A DNA stretch of 5,402 bases from an uncultured bacterium. Its GTDB lineage: Bacteria; Verrucomicrobiota; Lentisphaeria; Oligosphaerales; Oligosphaeraceae. Shown here piece after piece: positions 1 to 5,402 of the stretch (position 1 is its first letter; every line of letters begins with the position of its first letter). Location of the stretch: positions 1 to 5,402 of the forward strand of contig CACZQQ010000074.1 of the NCBI GenBank assembly GCA_902783355.1, given 5' to 3'. Below the pieces are notes generated by a model. It did no database searches and was not told where the DNA came from. It saw only the letters and a program-made list of their open reading frames with translations. The translations under genes were made by a program, and so were the position numbers.

Positions 1-146
1 GAGACCACCTGGCGCATGCCGTAGGAGACCGCGTTGCCGGTCATGACGCGGGTGTAGACAGGCACCGTGACACCGACCAGAATCGATATCAACGCGATGA
101 CCACCAGCAGCTCGATGAGCGTGAAGTTATGTCTTGTGGAGTTCAT
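1..146 (-). CDS. Type IV pilin / pseudopilin-like protein, N-terminal fragment
   Basis: The 5' 48 codons of a gene read leftward from an ATG at 146; the rest lies beyond the left edge. The product begins with a short polar leader (MNSTRHN) followed by FTLIELLVVIALISILVG, the hallmark of prepilin-type N-terminal cleavage/methylation domains. Phe8 would be mature residue +1, Glu12 is the conserved Glu+5, and residues 8-30 form the hydrophobic helix that anchors the subunit in the inner membrane before assembly. Residue -1 is Asn rather than the Gly normally required by PilD-type peptidase, a departure I recall as common in Lentisphaerota/Planctomycetota relatives. The remainder (YTRVMTGNAVSYGMRQVV) fits the start of the pilin alpha-helix. 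Only a weak purine-rich sequence (AAGG, about 15 bases upstream) precedes the start. Whether it is a pilus subunit, type II secretion pseudopilin or lineage-specific secreted protein cannot be decided from the fragment. Confidence 0.85.
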   Translation of the reverse strand, partial: MNSTRHNFTLIELLVVIALISILVGVTVPVYTRVMTGNAVSYGMRQVV

Positions 147-174
147 TGTGGTTTCGCTTGACCTTGTGAAGGAC

Positions 175-255
175 TTCCGGATTTTCCGGATTTTCCGGAG
201 GTTCCGGAGGTTCCGGAGGTTCCGGATTTTCCGGAGGTTCCGAAGGTTCCGGATT
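175..255. repeat. Tandem repeat, nine 9-bp units (TTCCGGATT / TTCCGGAGG)
   Basis: Nine contiguous 9-base units on the plus strand in two main flavours. In order they are TTCCGGATT twice, TTCCGGAGG three times, TTCCGGATT, TTCCGGAGG, TTCCGAAGG and TTCCGGATT. Every unit but one contains the palindrome TCCGGA. The block fills most of the gap between the 704-residue gene and the pilin-like gene and overlaps the last two bases of the former's stop codon. In the sense of those genes the units read AATCCGGAA or CCTCCGGAA. The 9-base period is a multiple of three, so it keeps a reading frame open. No terminator-like hairpin with a T-run is present here. Function is unknown; it could be a variable-number repeat, a protein-binding array or a decayed coding tail. 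Confidence 0.9.
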
Positions 256-2368
256 ATTCAGCAGTTTCCTCTTCTTCTTCGAAGGTCTCTTCCTCTTCGG
301 ACTCTTCGGAGGCCTCTTCGTCTTCGGAGGACTCCTCCTCGGCGGGTTCGTCGTTGAAGAGCTCCTCGCCAGTGAGGGAGAAGACGGGAGTCATTTCGCC
401 GTAGGCGTTGACGCCGGCGGCGTAGAAGCCCATGTCCTCCGCCTCGGCGGCGATGTTGTCGGGGGCGCTGGCCTTGAGGAGGCCCTTGCCGCCGAGCGCG
501 ACCGGCAGCTTGGCGGGGAGCATCACGAGCTTGAAGTGGACGTAGTTGGCGCCCACCTTGTCGGGAGTGATGCCCCACTGGTTGCGCGCCGCCTGCAAGA
601 TCTTGCGCAGCATGACGTAGGGGTCTTCATTCCAAAGAACGTTCTTCTTCTCGATGACGCCCACCATGAAGCGGCTGTCGATGAACTTCACGCCAGGCGC
701 AGGACGGCGCGCGTAGTAGACACGGACGGCGACCAGCTCCTTCTCAGGCTTGGGCCAGCGGACGGAAATCTTCGTGGAATCCTCCATGGAGACCGTCCCC
801 TCCACGACGGGGCGCGGCAGGGCGGTATTCACGCGGTCCTCCAGGACACGCGCGCCTTCGGCCAGTTCGAAGAAGCCGCGGCCGAGGGCGCTTGTGGCGC
901 TCGTCTGGTCGTTGTCCATCCAGAGGCCCTTGCCGTCGGTGACCAGGAAATGGCGCAATGCGTACTTCCACGCCTGGGCAATGGCCTTGTCCGCCTGGAC
1001 GGCGGCCTCGCTACCTTCGTCCAATGTGGCGGCCGCGCGGGCCAGCAGCTGGACGGCCGCCGCGGTGGCCACGAGGTCGCCGCGCGTCTGGCCATCGGCG
1101 CCGCCGACTTCGGCGCCCTTGAAGGCGTAGGCGTTCCAGACCGGCTTGCCCTCCACGCGGGCGGCCAGCAGCGTCTGGATGATCTTGTCGCCGTATTTGA
1201 GGGTATGCCCCTCGCCCATGGTGCGGGAGGGCGTGTCCACGGTGATGTCCTTGTGGGGGACGCAGGTGGCGGCGTAGCAGCCGTTGACGACGGCGGCGGT
1301 CGCCATGAGGTCAGGCTGCCCGTTGGTCAGCCAGAAGCCAGTCTCCGGATCCTGGAGGCTTTCCAGGGCCGACGCGAAGGCGTCCAGCCAGCCGTCCTCG
1401 AACTCGACGGTCTTGCTGGCCTCGTGGTAGAGGAAGGGCAGGTTGGCTATGCCGTTCTGCAGATGGAACCAGTCGGTGCCGTTGGCCTTCACGTAGTCGG
1501 TCATGTTCTTGATGCTCAGGAGGGATTTCTGGGCCTTGTTGCCCTTGAGGAAGGCGTAGGCGTTCTGCGCCTCCGTCGGCAGCCCGTAGAAGAGCATCAT
1601 GGGCAGTTCGTCGTATTCGTCGTTGGGGGCGAAGCTGCCGTTGACGGCGGTCTTGGTGCCGCCGTCCAGGCCGCCCTGGCTCTGGAAGGAGGGCATGGCG
1701 AACCAGGCGGTGCCGCCGCCCGTGCAGGAGAGGGTCATGTAGAGGCCGGCCGCGCGCGTGACCTCCTCTTCATCCGAAAGCAGGTTGCCGAAAAGGTCTC
1801 CCAGGCCGTCGTCGGCCACCACGCTCTCCTGTCCGGCCTTGCCCTTCGGGGCAGTCATCTGGAGGTTCTTCGGAATGGCGATGTCCACGTAGTAGGCGTG
1901 CCAGGGGAAGGTGCCGCGCGTCTTGAAGAGGCTTTCGCCTGTGGCCACGCAGTTGCCGAAGGCGTCGAAGAGCTCCAGCTTGACGGCGGGGGCGCCGGAC
2001 CAGAGGCCGTTCTCCGCCGTGATACCGTCTCCCTTGACAAGGACGAAGACGCGGATGATCTTGCCGCTGTTGGCCAGGATGCCGTCCACGGCCATGATGG
2101 AATTCGGCAGGGTGATCTTTTCCATGCCGGAATCGCCGCCGATCCGGAGGACGGGCCGCGCCACGTCGGCGCCGTTGAATTCGCCGGGCTCTTCGCTGTC
2201 GGCGAGCTTGGCCAGCAGATCCTGTCCGGCCGCCTGGATGAAGTTCAGTCCGGTCGCCTCCTGGTTCGACTGTCCATGCATGAAGGGAGCCGCCTGGACG
2301 CAGGCGCCGCAGATGAGAAGCGCGGCCAGGGAGACCTTCAATCGGATGGCGAAGTTCTTTCCGTTCAT
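254..2368 (-). CDS. Large exported protein of unknown function with acidic tail
   Basis: A 704-residue protein I do not recognise as a named family. Residues 1-27 are a signal peptide: basic start (MNGKNFAIRLK), hydrophobic core SLAALLICGA, likely signal peptidase I site after VQA or VQAA; no proper lipobox. Residues about 90-230 look like a jelly-roll carbohydrate-binding-type beta-sandwich, with strands such as IIRVFVLVKG and VKLELFDAFG, the motif RGTFPWHAYYVDIAIP, and a closing GGTAWFAMPSF. Residues about 255-510 are mostly helical, with segments (DPETGFWLTNGQPDLMATAAVV; GLWMDNDQTSATSALGRGFFELA) reminiscent of alpha/alpha-toroid repeats. Residues about 515-665 are beta-rich, possibly fibronectin III-like (ISVRWPKPEKELVAVRVYYAR). 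The tail 674-704 is 19 Glu in 31 residues. The start is supported by GGGGAGG at 2378-2384, nine bases upstream, inside the 22-base gap after dnaN, so co-transcription is likely. Domain assignments are by eye; a role in polysaccharide binding or processing is only a guess. Confidence 0.88.
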   Translation of the reverse strand: MNGKNFAIRLKVSLAALLICGACVQAAPFMHGQSNQEATGLNFIQAAGQDLLAKLADSEEPGEFNGADVARPVLRIGGDSGMEKITLPNSIMAVDGILANSGKIIRVFVLVKGDGITAENGLWSGAPAVKLELFDAFGNCVATGESLFKTRGTFPWHAYYVDIAIPKNLQMTAPKGKAGQESVVADDGLGDLFGNLLSDEEEVTRAAGLYMTLSCTGGGTAWFAMPSFQSQGGLDGGTKTAVNGSFAPNDEYDELPMMLFYGLPTEAQNAYAFLKGNKAQKSLLSIKNMTDYVKANGTDWFHLQNGIANLPFLYHEASKTVEFEDGWLDAFASALESLQDPETGFWLTNGQPDLMATAAVVNGCYAATCVPHKDITVDTPSRTMGEGHTLKYGDKIIQTLLAARVEGKPVWNAYAFKGAEVGGADGQTRGDLVATAAAVQLLARAAATLDEGSEAAVQADKAIAQAWKYALRHFLVTDGKGLWMDNDQTSATSALGRGFFELAEGARVLEDRVNTALPRPVVEGTVSMEDSTKISVRWPKPEKELVAVRVYYARRPAPGVKFIDSRFMVGVIEKKNVLWNEDPYVMLRKILQAARNQWGITPDKVGANYVHFKLVMLPAKLPVALGGKGLLKASAPDNIAAEAEDMGFYAAGVNAYGEMTPVFSLTGEELFNDEPAEEESSEDEEASEESEEEETFEEEEETAE

Positions 2369-2390
2369 TTGGTTGTGCCTCCCCGTGAAA

Positions 2391-3503
2391 CTACAGGTGC
2401 ATGGGCATGAGGATGTAGATGAAGCCGGGGTCGCCAGTCAGCTCGACCGGCGTCATGTTGTCGTTGAGGCGCATCTTGAACTGGTCGCAGGCCAATGTCT
2501 TGATGGGATCCAGCAGGAACTTGGGATTGAAGCAGATGACCAGCTGCTCGCCCTCGTAGGCGATGTCGATGGTCTCGTTGCCTTCGCCGTATTCTGAGGA
2601 GGAGGCAGATATCAGGAGCTGGCCGGGCGTGAAGTCGAGCGTCACCGATTCGGAGCCATCCACGGTGGTGCTGACCATGGAGATGCGCTTGAGCACGTCG
2701 ATGAAGAGGGCGCGCGGAATCTCGATTTCGCGGGCGAAGTTCAGCGGGATCACGGAACGGTAGTTGGGGTAGGCGCCGCTCACAAGCTTGCTGCGGATAG
2801 TCGTCACGTTGTTCTCGAAGATCACCATCGACTGGGTCAGGTGGACGACCACCGCCTTGCTCTGGTCGACAGAGCGCATGAGCTCCGCGACCGCCTTGAA
2901 GGGCAGGATGATCTCGCCGTCACGCTCGGAGGCGTTCTCCGCGCTCTCCAGGTTGTTCTCAACGAGGGCCAGGCGGCGGCCGTCGCTGGCGGCGAAGGTC
3001 CGGATGCCGCTGCGGATGGAGAGCAGGATGCCGTTGAGGGCCTTGCGGTTCTCGTCGTCGCTGCGCGCATAGGAGACGCGCGCCAGCGAATCCACCAGCT
3101 CCTTGCCGCCGATGGTGAAGCTCCACTCCTCCGCAAAGGCATCCGCCTGCGGATACTCCGCAGCGCTCACGCCATGGATGCGGAACTTGGACTTCTGGCA
3201 GTTCAGCAGGACCGTGTTCTCCTCGTCCGCCACCGCCTCGATGGTCACGTCACCGGCGGGCAGAGCGCCGACGATTTCACCGAACTTCTTGGCCTGCAAG
3301 GTGATAGCACCTTCTTCAAGAACCATGGCTACCACGGCGGTCGAAATGCGCAGCTCGTTGTCGGAACCGGTCAGGGTCAACTGACCTTCCTTGGCCTCAA
3401 GCAGCACGTTGGCCATGACAGGCGTCTGCGGTTTCGGGGAAATGGCATTCATGACGCGGCGCAGGCCGGCGTTCAGATTGTCGGAGGTGACGACGAATTT
3501 CAT
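2391..3503 (-). CDS. dnaN: DNA polymerase III subunit beta (sliding clamp)
   Basis: A 370-residue clamp, close to the 366 of E. coli. The ring-shaped dimer encircles DNA and tethers DNA polymerase III and repair factors to the template. Three domains of the same fold are expected at about 1-121, 129-250 and 251-370. Family landmarks are visible: NALISP-type opening (VMNAISPKPQTPVMANVLL), the ENRKALNGILL segment (151-161), ASDGRRLALVE (172-182), LVSGAYPNYRSVIP (240-253, matching LVDGRFPDYRRVLP of E. coli), FNPKFLLDPIKTL (325-337) and the conserved C-terminal YILMPMHL, which lines the partner-binding pocket. The ATG at 3503 is preceded by AAGGAAG at 3511-3517, a good ribosome site. It is the first gene of a leftward set and is followed after 22 bases by the 704-residue exported protein. 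The gene normally paired with it, dnaA, is not in the upstream neighbourhood visible here. Complete, with no sign of disruption. Confidence 0.98.
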   Translation of the reverse strand: MKFVVTSDNLNAGLRRVMNAISPKPQTPVMANVLLEAKEGQLTLTGSDNELRISTAVVAMVLEEGAITLQAKKFGEIVGALPAGDVTIEAVADEENTVLLNCQKSKFRIHGVSAAEYPQADAFAEEWSFTIGGKELVDSLARVSYARSDDENRKALNGILLSIRSGIRTFAASDGRRLALVENNLESAENASERDGEIILPFKAVAELMRSVDQSKAVVVHLTQSMVIFENNVTTIRSKLVSGAYPNYRSVIPLNFAREIEIPRALFIDVLKRISMVSTTVDGSESVTLDFTPGQLLISASSSEYGEGNETIDIAYEGEQLVICFNPKFLLDPIKTLACDQFKMRLNDNMTPVELTGDPGFIYILMPMHL

Positions 3504-3520
3504 GTTCTTGCTTCCTTGTG

Positions 3521-3722
3521 TTCTCTATTACCTTTATTAAAGGATCTATGATTATCAGTATTATGAAGGCCACTTTCTGTAAAGAGCCTGTGTAACATAC
3601 TGGTAATCAAGAAATTGCCTTTGTAGATAGGAGTGTAGATAATCTGTAGCCGCAGGTGTAGGAAAAGATTTTCTACAGCGACCCTACAGGCTATGGACAG
3701 GATGTGAACAGAGTTATCTACA
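3521..3722. other. Candidate replication origin region (DnaA-box cluster plus AT-rich stretch)
   Basis: Non-coding region directly upstream of dnaN. Four 9-mers resemble the DnaA box TTATCCACA but carry T at position 6: CTATCTACA (minus, 3622-3630), TTATCTACA (minus, 3634-3642), TTTTCTACA (plus, 3669-3677) and TTATCTACA (plus, 3714-3722). Further CTACAG/CTGTAG cores lie at 3684-3689 and 3644-3649. The two left boxes point one way and the two right boxes the other. Between the boxes and dnaN, 3521-3564 is 34 of 44 A/T and could be the unwinding element. All genes in the window diverge from here. Known biology: bacterial origins often sit beside dnaA or dnaN. That this is the origin is inference; the cluster could instead be a DnaA-controlled dnaN promoter. 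Confidence 0.5.
3531..3543. repeat. Short perfect inverted repeat upstream of dnaN
   Basis: CCTTTA-T-TAAAGG, six-base arms around one central base, lying 28-40 bases before the dnaN start and inside the AT-rich stretch. It could be an operator or an unwinding-element feature. At this length and base composition it could also be chance. Confidence 0.35.
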
Positions 3723-3761
3723 GCCCCTTTTCGGGCGGTCAAGTGGGATGGTCGGACTGGT

Positions 3762-3790
3762 TTGACAGTCTAAACCGCATATAATATAAC
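3762..3790 (+). promoter_or_regulatory. Sigma70-type promoter for the aminotransferase operon
   Basis: Perfect -35 TTGACA at 3762-3767, then 17 bases, then -10 TATAAC at 3785-3790, predicting transcription from about 3797. A second TATAAT at 3780-3785 is only 12 bases from the -35 and is therefore less likely to be the working -10. An inverted repeat GACTG-N6-CAGTC (3755-3770) overlaps the -35 and could be an operator, though its arms are short. The promoter lies about 40 bases from the nearest DnaA-like box, so origin activity and this promoter may influence each other. Confidence 0.7.
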
Positions 3791-3796
3791 GCATGT

Positions 3797-3966
3797 TTCA
3801 ATTTATGCGACGGGAAAGGGTCAAATTGGCAATGAAGTTGGCCGTTTTCGGGAAAAATTGGCAAAGGGAATTACATTTAGTCAGTTTTAATGTCCGCGCC
3901 CGCGCCCAAGTGCTCTTCGGCCCGCCGGCGACAAGAACAGGATCCCCACATGGAGAGATTGCCACG
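3797..3966 (+). other. Long 5' leader of the aminotransferase mRNA
   Basis: About 170 bases between the predicted transcription start and the chosen start codon. The reading frame happens to be open from an ATG at 3793, but that ATG sits at or before the predicted transcription start and has no ribosome site. The 58 extra residues it would add are basic and unlike the family, which normally begins right at the PLLDL motif. The leader contains a 10-base direct repeat, AAATTGGCAA, at 3823-3832 and 3855-3864. Each copy is associated with a CGGGAAA (3811-3817 and 3849-3855). I recognise no known riboswitch or leader peptide. Confidence 0.45.
3952..3957 (+). promoter_or_regulatory. Ribosome binding site deciding the aminotransferase start
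   Basis: GGAGAG nine bases before the ATG at 3967. It is the only good Shine-Dalgarno match near an in-frame start of this gene, and it favours the 371-residue form over a 429-residue one. Confidence 0.75.
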
Positions 3967-5082
3967 ATGACGAAAGTTCCCTTGCTGGATTTGACGCAGC
4001 AGTATCTGGCCTTCAAGGACGCGCTGTTGCCTGAACTGGAAGCCATGTACGCCTCGCAGCAGTTCATCCTCGGCCCGAAGGTCGAGGCCCTGGAGGCACG
4101 CCTGGCGGGCTACTGCCGTTCCGCCTACGCCTGCGGCGTGACCAGCGGCTCCGACGCGCTGCTGGTGGCGCTCATGGCCGAGAAGATCGGCCATGGCGAC
4201 GAGGTCATTACGACCGCCTACAGCTTCTTTGCGACGGCTGGCGCCATCTGCCGCGTCGGCGCAACGCCCGTCTTCGTGGACATAGATCCCGTGACCTTCA
4301 ACATCGACCCCGCCGCCATCGAGGCCAGAATAACCCCCCGCACACGCGCCGTCATTCCTGTCCATCTCTATGGACAGTGCGCCGACATGGAGGCTATCCT
4401 GCCCATCGCAAAGAAGCACAACTTGGTCGTCATTGAAGACGCGTGCCAGGCGATAGGCGCCGAATGTGTGGCCGGCCGCGCAGGCGCCATGGGCGACTAC
4501 GGCTGCCTCTCCTTCTTCCCGAGCAAGAACTTGGGCTGCTTCGGCGACGGCGGCATGGTCCTGTGTCAAGACGAGGCCCGCGACAAGACACTCCACATTC
4601 TGCGCAACCACGGCATGGCGCCCCAGTACCACCACCATCTCATCGGCTCCAACTTCCGCATAGACGCCCTCCAGGCGCAGGTGCTCCTGGCCAAGCTACC
4701 GCATCTGGACAACTGGACGGCCGCGCGCCAGCGCAACGCGGCCGACTACCGCCGCCTGCTGGGCGACTGCGAGGGCCTCGTGCTGCCCGCCGAGGCGCCC
4801 TACACCACGCGCCACGTCTACAACCAGTACATCATCCGCGTCAAGGGCGGACGCCGCGACAAGGTGTGGGAAGGACTCAAGGCGCGCGACATCGGCTGCG
4901 CCGTCTACTATCCGATCCCCCTGCATCTGCAGGAGTGCTTCGCCTCGCTGGGCTACAAGGCGGGCGACTTCCCCGAAAGCGAACGCGCTGCCGCAGAGAC
5001 GCTTGCCATTCCCATCTACCCCGAACTCACCATGGAGCAGAAGGAGGCCGTCGCCGCCGCGCTCCGTGAACTGACCGCATAA
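3967..5082 (+). CDS. DegT/DnrJ/EryC1/StrS family sugar aminotransferase (WbpE-like)
   Basis: A 371-residue PLP enzyme that transfers an amino group, usually from glutamate, to a nucleotide-linked keto-sugar during surface polysaccharide synthesis in the cytoplasm. Visible family features: opening VPLLDLTQQY, YILGP-like QFILGPKVEALE (32-43), phosphate-binding TSGSDAL (59-65), VHLYGQCADMEAI (132-144), IEDACQAIGA with Asp158 for the PLP ring nitrogen, and SFFPSKNLGCFGDGG (182-196) with Lys187 as the Schiff-base lysine. Later come RNHG (213-216), NFRIDALQAQVLLAKL (229-244), HVYNQYIIR (283-291) and YYPIPLHLQ (314-322). The GQCADM, FFPSK-LGC-GDGG and YYPIPLH blocks resemble WbpE/WlbC enzymes, which act on UDP-3-keto-N-acetylglucosaminuronate, but substrate cannot be fixed from motifs alone. 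Length is typical. The stop codon overlaps the ribosome site of the next gene eight bases away, so the two are probably one operon under the TTGACA promoter. Confidence 0.95.
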   Translation: MTKVPLLDLTQQYLAFKDALLPELEAMYASQQFILGPKVEALEARLAGYCRSAYACGVTSGSDALLVALMAEKIGHGDEVITTAYSFFATAGAICRVGATPVFVDIDPVTFNIDPAAIEARITPRTRAVIPVHLYGQCADMEAILPIAKKHNLVVIEDACQAIGAECVAGRAGAMGDYGCLSFFPSKNLGCFGDGGMVLCQDEARDKTLHILRNHGMAPQYHHHLIGSNFRIDALQAQVLLAKLPHLDNWTAARQRNAADYRRLLGDCEGLVLPAEAPYTTRHVYNQYIIRVKGGRRDKVWEGLKARDIGCAVYYPIPLHLQECFASLGYKAGDFPESERAAAETLAIPIYPELTMEQKEAVAAALRELTA

Positions 5083-5085
5083 GGA
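5081..5085 (+). promoter_or_regulatory. Ribosome binding site supporting a GTG start
   Basis: AAGGA overlapping the aminotransferase stop codon, five bases before the GTG at 5091. It supports GTG over the later in-frame ATG at 5175, which has no Shine-Dalgarno sequence in front of it. The overlap suggests translational coupling. Confidence 0.6.
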
Positions 5086-5090
5086 ATTCC

Positions 5091-5402
5091 GTGTCGCACA
5101 ACCGTCCCCATCGTCATCGCCGCGAAACAGACCCGGAGGCATACCGCATCCCGAAGCATGGCGTGTCGCACAACATGTGGCGCCTGCTGCGGGAGTATAC
5201 GGCTCCCTACTGGCTGCCGCTGCTGCTTGGACTTATCGCCACCTTCGTGATGGGCGGCGCAATGGCGGCAGGCCTGCGCGTCATGGACGTCTCCTTTAAT
5301 GTACTGGACGCGAGTACGCACGAGCCACAGGCTCCGGTGGTGCAAACGACTGGAACGGACGCTGAAATCCCTCCGTCCGTAGCAGTTCCGGAACCCGACC
5401 AC
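5091..5402 (+). CDS. Membrane protein, probable MsbA-like ABC exporter, N-terminal fragment
   Basis: Open for 104 codons from GTG at 5091 to the right edge. The first 28 residues are polar and basic, rich in His and Arg (SHNRPHRHRRE). Then MWRLLREYTAPYWLPLLLGLIATFVMGGAMAAGLRVMDVSFNVLD gives an amphipathic entry helix (about 29-40) and a first membrane segment (about 41-62), arranged as at the start of type I ABC exporters of the MsbA/lipid A flippase group. After it comes a long polar stretch rich in Pro, Val, Thr and acidic residues (about 74-104), which would be an extracytoplasmic loop larger than usual for MsbA. The ATP-binding half lies outside the window, so the family call is moderate; another inner-membrane protein is possible. 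Its place directly after an amino-sugar aminotransferase fits a lipopolysaccharide or glycolipid export role. Confidence 0.75.
   Translation, partial: MSHNRPHRHRRETDPEAYRIPKHGVSHNMWRLLREYTAPYWLPLLLGLIATFVMGGAMAAGLRVMDVSFNVLDASTHEPQAPVVQTTGTDAEIPPSVAVPEPDH

Noticed and set aside
175..255. CRISPR array or intrinsic terminator at the short repeat block
   Set aside because: Units are 9 bases with no spacers, which excludes CRISPR. The TCCGGA palindromes are too short and lack a following T-run, which argues against a terminator.
67..357. 96-codon plus-strand frame encoding Arg-Phe-rich repeats (RRF/RIF)
   Set aside because: It is an artefact of the 9-bp tandem repeat read in the antisense direction across the ends of two genes; there is no ribosome site or family match.
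536..2410. 624-codon open frame on the plus strand opposite the exported protein gene
   Set aside because: It is antisense to a gene with a clear signal peptide, ribosome site and structured domains. Its translation has no recognisable domain and a Val/Gly/Ala/His-rich shadow composition typical of GC-rich codon bias.
3500..3742. 80-codon open frame on the minus strand overlapping the dnaN start by ATGA
   Set aside because: It needs a TTG start with no ribosome site, lies over the DnaA-box cluster, has no recognisable product and a composition unlike its neighbours. The ATGA overlap is probably chance.
3715..3742. Possible minus-strand promoter for dnaN (TTGACC at 3737-3742, TAGATA at 3715-3720, 16-base spacing)
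   Set aside because: Only moderately matching, it overlaps a DnaA-like box and would give a leader of about 200 bases. Too weak to list as a feature, though DnaA control of dnaN through it is conceivable.
3793..3966. 58-residue N-terminal extension of the aminotransferase from the ATG at 3793
   Set aside because: The ATG lies at or before the predicted transcription start, has no Shine-Dalgarno sequence, and the added residues do not fit the family. The ATG at 3967 has GGAGAG at good spacing.

Overview
The window looks like a piece of a GC-rich bacterial chromosome of the Planctomycetota/Verrucomicrobiota/Lentisphaerota/Kiritimatiellota kind. The lineage hint comes from the FTLIELLVVIA-type pilin leader without the usual glycine before the cleavage site, from a large secreted protein that combines a jelly-roll-like part, a helical part and a beta-rich end, and from Gram-negative envelope genes. 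The phylum is an inference from composition and style, not from a marker gene.

Layout. All genes point away from a roughly 300-base AT-richer gap at 3504-3797. Leftward (minus strand) are dnaN, the DNA polymerase III sliding clamp (2391-3503), then 22 bases later a 704-residue exported protein with a glutamate-rich tail (254-2368). A block of nine 9-bp tandem repeats follows (175-255), then the start of a type IV pilin/pseudopilin-like gene that runs off the left edge (1-146). Rightward (plus strand) are a PLP-dependent sugar aminotransferase of the DegT/DnrJ/EryC1/StrS family, WbpE-like (3967-5082), and 8 bases later the start of a membrane protein that is probably an MsbA-like ABC exporter (5091 to the right edge).

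The central gap is the most interesting part. It holds four DnaA-box-like 9-mers of the form [T/C]T[A/T]TCTACA, two in each orientation, next to an AT-rich stretch beside dnaN. Together with dnaN and the divergent gene order, this makes it a candidate replication origin with a variant DnaA box; dnaA itself is not in the window. The same gap carries a good sigma70-type promoter (TTGACA-17-TATAAC) for the rightward genes. That promoter places the aminotransferase start at 3967 rather than at the earlier in-frame ATG at 3793.

Functionally, the right side fits surface polysaccharide or lipopolysaccharide synthesis and export: an amino-sugar precursor enzyme followed by a lipid-linked exporter. 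The left side pairs a replication housekeeping gene with envelope or secreted proteins of unknown role. No mobile element, CRISPR array, tRNA or rRNA was seen.
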